Below, piece after piece: positions 49,386 to 58,307 of a DNA stretch of 64,000 nucleotides. The stretch lies in assembly GCF_003286085.1 (NCBI RefSeq), contig NW_020825289.1:18316001-18380000 (forward strand). The letters are read 5' to 3'. The position numbers and the translations under genes were made by a program. How positions within the stretch are numbered: the stretch's first letter is position 1; the number at the start of each line of letters is the position of its first letter. The DNA is from Drosophila persimilis. Lineage: Eukaryota; Arthropoda; Insecta; Diptera; Drosophilidae. Under the pieces are notes generated by a model. The model was not told the origin of the DNA. It did no database searches and saw only the letters and a program-made list of their open reading frames with translations.

Positions 49386-51321
49386 GACAAAAAACTAAGC
49401 CAACACAAAAGCAGAATTCCAAATGGAAATGGTTAAAAGAAAACGCCAAATGTTGGGCATATTTTGCATTGTTGTTGCCCACACACACACACACACGCAC
49501 TCAAGATAGGGCTCTCCCCCGCTCCCCCTTGTCCCCCTCTTGGTGGGCTCTTCAGCGGCGGCCTTTTGTTTCAATTGTCTGTAGTTTTGGTTTTAGGCGT
49601 GTGCGAGCCTCGTTATAGGTAACTGTAACTGTAACTGTATATCCCCATGTGTATGTGTGTGTGTGTGTGTGTGTGTAAAGGACAATAAACGACTGTCAAC
49701 ATATGCGCGACGCTCCTCGACTCCACTCCTGTGCAACGTGCACGCGTCTCTGGAATGGCGTGCGAATTATTGCCCACGGAAGATATGAAATAAAATTTAA
49801 TGAAATGCTTAGAAAATGCAAAAACCCCATTCACGGCTCGGTTCGGTTCCCGGTTGTCCCCTTTCGTTGGATATGTTTCGAAATAGGGGTTTCACTTGAG
49901 CGTAAATCGAATACTTTAGTGGGCTACTCTCCCAGAAATCCTTTAAAAGGCATTTTAAAGCTACAACTTCATGATATACTGCGAAACACACAAGGTTCTG
50001 TTGAGTGGATAGTCAGGGAAATAAATATGATACCATACGATATTATAGAGCCTGAAAAAGCAGGTTGAAATGATCAAAACGAGTGTGTGATTTAATCAAC
50101 TAATCCTTTGCTAAAATACAGGAAATACAACATCGATAAAAGCTATAGAAACGATTATGGATAGTACATGCGACACCAAGAACAGAAAAGATCAGAGACA
50201 CATCAAGGATTCTTGGGCTAGTAGGATATTTGTAGTTTATAATCCCCAAGTTTCCCTTCTTCGTTACTCAACAACAACACCAATGGTTATCCTATAGATA
50301 CACATATATAGTTATAGATATTCGTATAAATCACAACATCCAGAGTAACAAATGAGACTTGATTATAGACAGAACATGCGACACCAAAAACACAACAAAT
50401 CAGTGGCTATTTAAATGGGAAAAGAATACTCTTTTTCGTATTCAATCAGAGATTGAGCTTCCAATTTGAATAGCCACCAACCAAGGGCATAATTTTCGGT
50501 ACAAACTTGTTTCCGGGGCTCCCTTTTTTCAGCTTTTCAATGGCCACCACCACGCCCACATAGGTCTTGGCATACTTACTGACACTGAGCGGCATTAGGG
50601 CGCTCTGCAGGTGGCTGAAGATCTGTCGATGGTGGTGATGGTGCCCCAGACTCCCACCGCTGAAGTACAAGTGGTTCTGGTGCAGCGACAGCTGCTGGTG
50701 GTGGTGATGATGGTGGTGGTGCACGGCAGAGAGATGCTGCTGCTGCTGTTGCTGTTGCTGCTGATGGAGCTGTTGCTGTTGCTGATGGGATTGCTGTAGA
50801 TGGTGATGTTGTTGCTGCTGCTGCTGCAACGCGGAATGCTGCTGATGGGACATCAGTTGTTGCTGATGCTGTTGCTGCTGCTGCTGATGGGATTGCTGGG
50901 GAAGATGCTGCTGTTGTTGCTGCTGCTGTTGTGGGTGGTGTGGCTGCTGCTGATGTCCATAGGTTCCGTGTTGCTGTGCTGCTGCTGCTGCTGTTGCTGT
51001 CGCCGGCAGGGACACCATTGCTGCGGCGGCTGTGGCTGCCGCTGCTGCTGCTGCGGCCGTTGCTGTGGCGGTGGCCGTGGCTAGAATGTGATGATGCGTG
51101 GTGGATGAGCGATGCTGGCTCGGGAGGCTGTGTATGGAGGCGTGCACCGCCGACTGATAGATAATACCGTTATTCGATGACATGGCCGTCATCGACTGGT
51201 GGTGGGCATAGGCCATCGTGGGTCCGGCATGACCCACATTTTGGGCCGGAACGGCGGCCGCCGCCGCTGCCATACTGCCGGCCGAAACGGGGGCCAGCGG
51301 CAACGAGCGATAACCGGCCAT
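30072..51321 (-). CDS. Camta: Calmodulin-binding transcription activator
   Basis: There are eighteen coding exons: 50580-51321, 41527-41618, 37952-38019, 37755-37890, 36662-36733, 36425-36569, 36310-36356, 34858-36255, 33744-34787, 33076-33680, 32897-33010, 32726-32835, 32467-32595, 31558-31625, 30704-31491, 30572-30646, 30207-30320 and 30072-30141. Every phase matches and the total is 1938 codons plus stop. The layout is a His/Gln/Ala-rich start (1-245), the CG-1 DNA-binding domain (about 255-395, with HRWNTNEEIAAILISFDKHC and KKVRYRRDGYCWKKRKDGKT), and a Gln/Ser/Asn-rich region (434-900). A TIG fold follows (about 1120-1203), then ankyrin repeats (about 1290-1385), IQ motifs (AAKCIQKAYRSYKGR, AAIVIQNYYRRYK, AALVIQHGYRSYRK; about 1725-1795) and a last IQ-like helix, AARKIQQFMRQSR. 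Camta is a calmodulin-regulated nuclear transcription factor; in flies it is linked to rhodopsin deactivation and courtship song. ATG 51321 is the only good start for this isoform. Other promoters are possible. Confidence 0.93.
38020..41526 (-). other. Camta intron between the first two CG-1 exons
   Basis: A 3.5-kb intron splits the CG-1 domain between NTNE and EIAAIL. It contains a CA microsatellite (38925-38953), a CATT run (38780-38810) and a GGT run (about 40239-40255). A minus-strand ORF of 164 codons at 38170-38664 has no family features or coding-like codon use, and I regard it as chance. Confidence 0.6.
38925..38953. repeat. (CA)n microsatellite
   Basis: About 14 uninterrupted CA units lie in a Camta intron. 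Confidence 0.9.
42654..43016. mobile_element. Probable hAT-type MITE with internal hairpin
   Basis: The ends are inverted copies: CTAGAGATG at 42654-42662 and CATCTCTAG at 43008-43016. TAGAGATG-type termini are typical of hAT transposons. Near the right end ACGCAC-type motifs recur. Inside, GGTCC (about 42717) pairs with GGACC (about 42824), CGGGTCTT with AAGACCCG, and AGCACT with AGTGCT, giving a hairpin of about 110 bases. A second small hairpin, GGATCAC/GTGATCC, lies near 42942-42962. There is no ORF. I could not find a clear 8-bp target duplication. Confidence 0.55.
43838..44020. mobile_element. Possible INE-1/DINE-1-like fragment
   Basis: It starts TAATACCCTGCCAGGGGATA and ends near GTATAAGAGTATTAC, an imperfect inverted match to the start. 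The AATACCCTGC(A/C)AGGG phrase resembles the left end of INE-1-type Helitron remnants found in fly introns. It has no ORF. Similarity is short. Confidence 0.35.
48268..48297. repeat. (GT)n microsatellite
   Basis: GTCTGTGTGTGTGTGTGTGT-type tract in the large Camta intron. Confidence 0.85.
49342..49381. repeat. (GA)n tract, about 20 units
   Basis: This is an uninterrupted GA run of about 40 bases in the large Camta intron. On the minus strand it reads (TC)n. Such tracts bind GAGA factor (Trl) or CLAMP in flies and could mark an open-chromatin element. No binding is shown here. Confidence 0.85.
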
Positions 51322-53357
51322 AGATCTATCCTCAAACTCTCTCTAATTTATTGTTCACTGTTCGCACTGATTCACACTGTTCTCACACGCAGATATGATC
51401 CGATCCGATCCGATCTCTTTCATTTATCTCTTGCTGTTGTTTTTTTTTTTCCCTGCCGCGTTGAGCGTCTTTTCGCTTGCGAATCCGAGGGTCGACTAAG
51501 TGTCCGAACCCTCCACGAGAATATTTCCTACAATTTTTCGTACGATTAATTTGTAAGTTGAATAAATTTTCCTGGCGGGAGAGTAGATTTTAGGCTTAGT
51601 TCGGGGTTGATAATGTCACTCCGTGACGATGATAAGGTCCGCCCCGCTTATTATCTTGACATCTCAATATACCTTCTACCTTCCACCCATCCCGAATCTC
51701 GAATCTCAAGTCTCTCCCGTGTCGAGTCGTGTGTCAACATCAAATTTAGACACACTGAAAAATTTCACAAAATTTCCTGGACAGCAGCATCTAATGTTTA
51801 AATATTTATTGTTTTCGAGTTGAAATTTGTAGCTATTTTTCTTTGGTTTTCGTATTACATTTGTTTACATTCGTTGTGGGGGGGAACCTTGAACTAAAGT
51901 TCGACTTTAAGCAAGTTGCCCAAGAAGGTGGTTCTGTGGCGTGGCCTAGGCACGGTATTCGTCCGGGCCATCAACTGACAGACTGTCAGAGGGCCGAAAC
52001 TAGACCGAGATAAGCCCCGGCTGGTCTCGTGTCCATAAACAAAGTATGTACAAGAATTTTATGAGTCACAAATAATGGGGAAATACAAGAATCTCTTAAA
52101 TCTTAATCGCAAAATTCCTAAAATTTCCACAAGAAGAATCAATAGGATTATTTAGCTAAAACACCAATTGACAACATCAATAAAAAACTACATAAAACAC
52201 ACACATAGTACATATATATAATGGATATGGGATATGGGATATTGATATAGTTGCTATAGAGTCCAGACAGAGATCTTAAGTACACCAATTAAATTAAATC
52301 ACATTAACATGGACACAACATCGAAAACGACAACGACAACGACAAATAAACCAACAAACAAACAGAGGCGAAGTGTAAGCAAATTACATAAACAAATTGG
52401 GGGAAATTGGAAGATTGAAACATGTCTTTCCCCCGCTCAGAAAACCATCATCGTGTGGCTGTGGATGTGAATGTGGATGTGGTGGGGACAGAAGAGGAAC
52501 CTTGTTGCTCCTGCCCGAGCGAGAGATCAGGCCGGAGAAGGAAGTGCGTTAATGCTGATGGCCAAATATTGGCTTATCGCTGACATCCTCGACGCGCTGC
52601 CCGTCGTCCTCCACGTAGTGGAAGCACGCGAAATACACGTAATACGTAACGTAACGGAGAGCGAGACAAGAGAGAGAGCGAGCGAGCGCGACCCACGTGC
52701 GACGTGCTTGGCCAAGGTCTGAGAACTGAAAGCTGAAACGGAAATAACGGAGTCCAGCGCCACAGACAAGGCCACTCGGCTCGCGAGCTGGCTGCCGTCG
52801 GCTAACGGGACAATCCGAGCGCCAGGATTCGTCGGTTGGCTGTGCCCGGGCGCCTCCACGAGAGCAACAGAGATGGAGCATGGCTTCTGTGTTGCGAGAT
52901 GATGGATACGAGAAAGGGGGTGTGGGTGTATGTGGGGGTGGGGGTGGGGGTGTTGTTTTGGCAGTGGCTCAGTCGGAGAACTGGAGAGGCGGCATAGGGG
53001 GGATAGTGTAGGAGGCTTCAATAGTTGTGTGGGTGTGTTTCTCTCCAATTGGTTTGATGTGGAACGTACATCAAGTGCGTCTTATGTACAGCCATGGTCA
53101 AGACAGTAGCATCATGCATCGGAAAAGTGATTCAAGGGAACTCCCGTCAATTCCAGAACTCTGGATTGTCCTCCGAATAACAAGAAATAATCATAATTAT
53201 GATGGATGCACTGAACGCAATTATGGCTTAAATATTCCTTAGACAAACACACATTTGGGCCATCAACAATCGGTATTAGCCTAATTTCCTTTTCCCTGCG
53301 TTTGTTGGGATGATCAAGGTACTTTGTGTGGGTTGGTCGACAACAGCACCTACAAAG

Positions 53358-53388
<31 letters not shown>

Positions 53389-54627
53389 GCATTTCTATTG
53401 CACAACATATTTTAGGGGTTGGTGCCCCGACTGTTAGAGACCTGCGCAATAGATTTGTATCCCCCCAACCGCCATTTCCTCCGACGAGAGCCTAAAACTT
53501 TCGAGGCTCGTCGGCTCCATTTGGTCCTACCCCAAAAAAAAGAACAAAAACAAAAACCCCCGAAGCAAGAACAATAACAAAGAGCAGAAAGACAGGAAGA
53601 GAGGGCAAAAACAAAAATTGCACGTGCCTGGCAAGCCTTTTGGACACCTTTTCAAGCCCCCCAACCAGAAGAAGACACGAGGTGGAGGAGCATACCGGAG
53701 CAGCGCTGGAATTTTTAATCAAAACTGAAGCGTAACGCCAACGTGCAACTATGCACTTGCAACATGTGGCGGACACACGAGATTCGCTAAATAAATAATT
53801 AAATATATTTTATATAGCAAATAATAATATATTTCATTAGTTGGAAATTAATATCAGGCAAATATTTGGGTTATTGATGAACAAATTCTTTTTGGGATTT
53901 AAGGGGGCCATTTGAAATTTAAGCATTATATTATTTTGAAACTCGATCCGCTAATAGGTTTTAAAGACCCTAGGAGCCCAAATAATTACACGGCTAGTTG
54001 GGCGGAGTGATGACAGTGTCGATTCAAGCTATTGAAACAATCTATTGGGCAGATAAAAACGTTGAATATGGAACATAATCCGCATATTCCACCAGCTGCT
54101 AGAATAAATTAATAAATACTGTTACGGTTTAGTAGTCCCTTTAATTATCCATATTGTTAGAGAAAATAGATATGGCATGAAATCATCGATTATCGTTGAT
54201 CGTTTATCGTACCTTGAACCCCGAAGGAATACAAATTTGAGCCCTTCAAAGAACTGCTTTACAGTCCCTTTGGGTCGGAGAAGGTTTTTAATTTTTTAGT
54301 GATAGGAATAACCATCAATCGGTACAGGAACTCGATCAGATCAGTAGGGCCTCATCCTGGACTCCTTACAGCTCCTCCCTCAGCTTCGATTGGAGTTCTG
54401 TCCTGTGTAATACCACTTAAACTTATCTATTGCCTGGCACGTTCTAAACGTTTTTCCACAAAATTTGGTCGCGTTTCTCGTCATCGAACCATCATTACGA
54501 GCATTATACGATGTGGTCAGATGTATAATATATTGCACACAGATGTATAGCATAGTGGTTTGAAACACGATTAAAAAGCCCACTGGAGACAGTATATTTT
54601 TAGTTCTCAATCGGCTGGCCAGCAAAC
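51322..54627. other. Camta upstream region
   Basis: The 5' UTR and promoter of this Camta isoform should lie here. On the minus strand an ATCAGTGCG initiator-like sequence occurs near 51366-51374, close to the start codon. Two overlapping minus-strand frames at 52527-53048 and 52549-52881 are open but unproven. The remainder (53780-54300) is AT-rich and shows nothing clear. Confidence 0.4.
53358..53385. repeat. (CA)n microsatellite
   Basis: About 13-14 CA units in the spacer upstream of the Camta first coding exon. Confidence 0.9.
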
Positions 54628-55237
54628 ATGTTTTTCGTATGGTTCCTTGGATCATTGCTGTTGGGCTCTTGGCAGGTGGAGGCCAGTTCAAGTCGCTCAA
54701 CTGTCTTTACATGTGCAAAATAAAGGCCATCAATCAATACAAGAACTCGATCAGTATTAGATATCGAAATAAGCTATTCATCAGAAATAATCTAATAGTG
54801 AGAACACTGACGAATGACGGCAACGAAACGCTCCTTGTGCTCTTCCGGGTCAATGGCTGGCGTTCCTTTCTTTATAATATCACTCTGAATCTGTGCGAAT
54901 TCTTGGGCAGTGTTAAGAAAAAGAACACCCCCAACGGCATTCTTTTTAGCCACGCCTTCTCCTATATTAATCCGTATCGAAACAGGGCCTGGGCGTGTCC
55001 CTTCCCTGTGAGTAGCCTGGACATATATATCCATGATTTTTGATCTAGTTTCATTCCATTCTGTAGGTCAATTAAACTGTGGAGATCGTGAACCTAGACA
55101 GCGATATCACTAAGTTGCGCGAACATTTCCCTATTAAGACGGGCGATTATGCTGCCCAATTCAGTTTGTATTACAAAAAGATCCTAAGGTTCACAATCAA
55201 TGGCTCCATGGTGTACTCCAACTACAAAAAGCGCTAA
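54628..55237 (+). pseudogene. DUF1091/DM8-family secreted protein gene, probably broken
   Basis: ATG 54628 opens a good signal peptide (MFFVWFLGSLLLGSWQVEA), but that frame stops after 32 codons. The mature domain lies in another frame, from 54639 to 55007, with CLYMCKIKAINQYKNSISIR, GWRSFLYNITLNLCEFLG and WACPFP. An intron (GTGAGT at 55008, TGTAG before 55067) leads to the last part, IVNLDSDITKLREHFPIKTG and DYAAQFSLYYKK, ending at TAA 55235-55237. This layout is the DUF1091 pattern: Cys, YN.T...C.FL, CP, then a TGDY motif. A TAA at 55073-55075 sits in frame just after the acceptor. Two lesions suggest a pseudogene. Alternatives are a start at ATG 54639 and a downstream acceptor. These proteins form a large, poorly characterised Drosophila family, and the function is unknown. 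Confidence 0.6.
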
Positions 55238-55721
55238 ATAAAAGAGTTAACAAGTTCAGGAGCTTTACGAAATTCTATTCTCAATTCAATCTTATCTCAG
55301 ATTCCAAATTGTTGGTGTTGCAAAATCGCATGTACATATCTCACAAATGTGGAAATTATAAAAAATTTAAACGTTTTATAAGTACTGATTTATTTTTACA
55401 CTTAATCTTGCAGTCCCATCTGTTCCGAAATTCCCAATTATAGTGCCAGATGCAAAACGCCAAAAAATATCACTAAACGTATGGGCCACAATTAAGCCAA
55501 TTCAGTGAGATGATAGAATCGGAATCGGATAAAATCTAAATGCATATAACGAATAGATATAATTACTCGCATGAAATCTCTTTTGAAAGTAAAGTAAACT
55601 AAAGTAAATAATTCAACGGCTAAAAACTAGCAAAGCAATAGTATATAATAAAAATTAATAACGCATGTAATTACGAGTAGCATGCAAATAACAAAGAGCT
55701 CGCGTTGGTATCTACCACACC

Positions 55722-55772
55722 ATCGATACCCTCTGTGGGAGATACCAATAGATATATCGGTAAATATCGATA
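55722..55772. promoter_or_regulatory. DRE-like cluster (TATCGATA)
   Basis: ATCGATA at 55722-55728 and a perfect palindromic TATCGATA at 55765-55772 match the DREF-binding element common at housekeeping promoters in flies. No gene start is assigned to it. It could serve an unrecognised transcript or a distal Camta promoter. Confidence 0.4.
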
Positions 55773-58191
55773 AGGCAAGAGAGAGGGCGATTTGTAAATG
55801 GCGATCAGAAAGAGAGGCTGGGCAAAAGCTTTTCTATCACACTATTTTGATGGCCCACACAACATAACTGATTGGCAAATGGTAGTTGATCTCTTAATTG
55901 CAAAGCAAATCTGTTGATTGAAAGCTCATTTATGTATATGCACAAGCACATAATTATGTGTGCTCGATGAAACTAATGTTGAACAATTATGCACACAATT
56001 TAGACATTTTAATGTGTGATTAGAGTGATAAAACCAGTGAAAAACTATCTTTGTGCGGCACAAATGGTCAAAGCAAATCAGGGCATGGCAAATACGGCCT
56101 AAAACCGGACGGGGAAACAAAACAAAAAACACAGAACTTTGACACAATAATCAAACGAAAAGAGTACTGTGGAAGGAAGTGTGGGATGGGCGGGATGGGC
56201 GGTATGGGCGGTATGGGCGTGTTCTGGCAAAGTTAAAAACAAGGGAAAAGAAAGGCAGTATGCAGTAGGAGTGGCAGCGTCAAATTAGGCACAGTGTTAT
56301 CTAATTAGCCACCTACAGGACCAAGGACCCAGCACCCCCCGCCCCTCTATGACGGCTGTGTGCGTGTGTGTGAAGTGGTGCCAGGCGCCGGCCATCATAT
56401 TTTGCAATTTAACTCACACGAAAAGAAGGTTTTTTGCCCCGTTTTTCTTCACTTTTTTGAACACTCTTTTTTTTGGGTCTTCTCTTTGTATTCTTTTTGG
56501 ACGCGCTCAAGTTTCATAACAACGGAAATGCAAAAGTTTTGTGCAAAACAAAGCGTCAAACTTTTTTATTTCTCTTGGCAATTATGTGCTCAAGGAAGGA
56601 GATAGACGCAAGAGAGGGAGACAGACAGTACAGGAGCAAGAGGAGGGAGACCCAGAGAGAGAGTGAGAGATAGGAGCGGAGCAGTGGCACAGCCAAATAA
56701 TGATAATGAAGCACACAAGGCACACACGGCCCGGCCCGGCCCGGCCAGAAAGGATTTTCGAAGAAAAGCGCCAAAAAAGAAGTGAACAAATTGTAACGGG
56801 GTTTTTTTTTCGTTGTACCCAGGAAAACGTGGAGTGCCAGGATATATAGGGGCTAAGCCGATCTAGACATTGTATCGACACGAATAAAAAATCCCATGGA
56901 AAGCCATTCACTGTTTTTGGATGTCGGCCCTGCAAATGCCGTGTAAAAATTACAAAATTGCGCAGTCACCAAATAATACAAAAATAAATCCATCTCGCCC
57001 TAAATACATTTACAAGCTATCTACCGATCTGGCAAATTGTACAATTATGTCCATTAAAAAAATGTAGAATATTTTTCACGCCATATGCCAATTGGAATCT
57101 GTATCAGTCGGTATATTTTGGTCGAGCTGTTGTGCCCTGAAGCGATTGGGATTCAACACATGACGGGACTTGCATGCAAAAGTATCTCACAGATCCCCCA
57201 TCCATGTGTGTGTGGGGGGTAATTTGTTTAATTTTCTTTCCTTTCAAAGAAAACAACAAAACATAGGCATCAAAACAACATTATACTGATAGAGATAGAG
57301 AATAACTCAACCAAAGGCAAATTTCGTGGCTTTTTCATGTTATTTTTTGTATTTTTTGCATTTTTGTTGAAGGTTGGCCGCCTTTTAGCTAATGGCCGTG
57401 ATATAGCGAAAAACTAAAGCCAAACTAAATTAAAATATTTTAAATTCAGAGCTGGCAAAAGTTTTATCAATAAAATGCCCTGTCTCTGTCTCTCCCTCTT
57501 TATTTTTTGTGTGCTTTGCTTTTGGATTTGTTTAACGGGCAAATCAGATAAGGATCTTTCAAATGTCTGCATTCAACACATACCACACGTATGGGTGGGT
57601 CGGTGAGAGAGGAAGCTAGAGAGAGAGAGAGGAGGGGGGAGCGACTGCTCTGGGGTCTCTCCCGAGCAATTGAAACATCAGCAATACTTGAGCTTTGCAA
57701 TATGCCGACACCCCCACACCGAGGACCGAGGACCGAGGACCGAGGACAAGCGACTCTGACGCCTTGAAAATCTGGTTGAAAAATCACTTACGCCTTGGCC
57801 ACTTCTTCTTGGCTGCTGCCGCTGCTGCTGCTTCTGTGTCTCCCGACATTCCGACCCCGTCAGCACAAATGGCGGACACTCATGTATCGAGTGCAATAAT
57901 CAACATCTCCTACTCCTCCTCGAGTCGGGCGAACTACCGGATTTCTGTGGACATCAGCACATTTGCTCGATGGCCCCCAGGCAATGGCTGGCTTGGCTTG
58001 GCCCGGCCGTCGTTGTCAAGTTGTCACTTGGCTAATCGGCACAGGGGATCTCAGAAGAAGAATCGTTCTAAGACGCTGCCAAAATGCGTGGACAGGGCTC
58101 AGCTAGCTAGGATGTGTCGCAGGGATGCAATTACAGATCGATATACATATCGTTGGGCGATGGTCACGCAGACACTACAAAAAGCTTCCCA

Positions 58192-58213
58192 ATCGATAGA
58201 CGGCAATCGATAG
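58192..58213. promoter_or_regulatory. Paired ATCGATAG motifs
   Basis: Two copies of ATCGATAG lie 14 bp apart, followed by GGCGCCATCTCT. The pair is DRE-like and just beyond the 3' end of the Gln-rich gene. Target unknown. Confidence 0.35.
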
Positions 58214-58307
58214 ACAACAAAGGCGCCATCTCTTGCAAGGAAGATCAGAATTAGGTAAACAAAAGAGAAAACAGAATTTGTACAAATAACAATTTCTTAA
58301 TTTCCCC

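Larger units (their letters stand above)
41619..50579 (-). other. Large Camta intron with mobile element and microsatellites
   Basis: This 9-kb intron follows the N-terminal exon. It holds the hAT-like MITE at 42654-43016, an INE-1-like fragment near 43838-44020, GA tracts near 43743-43764 and 49342-49381, CA/TG tracts near 45286-45302, 48268-48297, 49483-49496 and 49650-49676, and GGCAGGCA runs near 47469-47512. I found no additional exon that fits Camta phases. Confidence 0.6.
55238..58307. other. Intergenic region between the DUF1091 gene and the Gln-rich gene
   Basis: It contains DRE-type motifs near 55722-55772 and 58192-58213, a GGCGGTATGG-type run near 56184-56220, a CCGAGGA tandem near 57719-57745 and purine-rich tracts. 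A minus-strand AATAAA near 57498-57504 could end the Gln-rich gene transcript. A plus-strand frame at 57695-58213 lacks an early ATG and any recognisable domain. Confidence 0.45.

Noticed and set aside
50800..51084. Plus-strand Leu/Cys-rich ORF
   Set aside because: Translation of the CTG/GCT strand of the Camta Gln/Ala repeats.
57695..58213. Plus-strand ORF of 172 codons
   Set aside because: It begins at TTG, its first ATG lies well inside, and it includes Ala and tandem-repeat translations. No family features.
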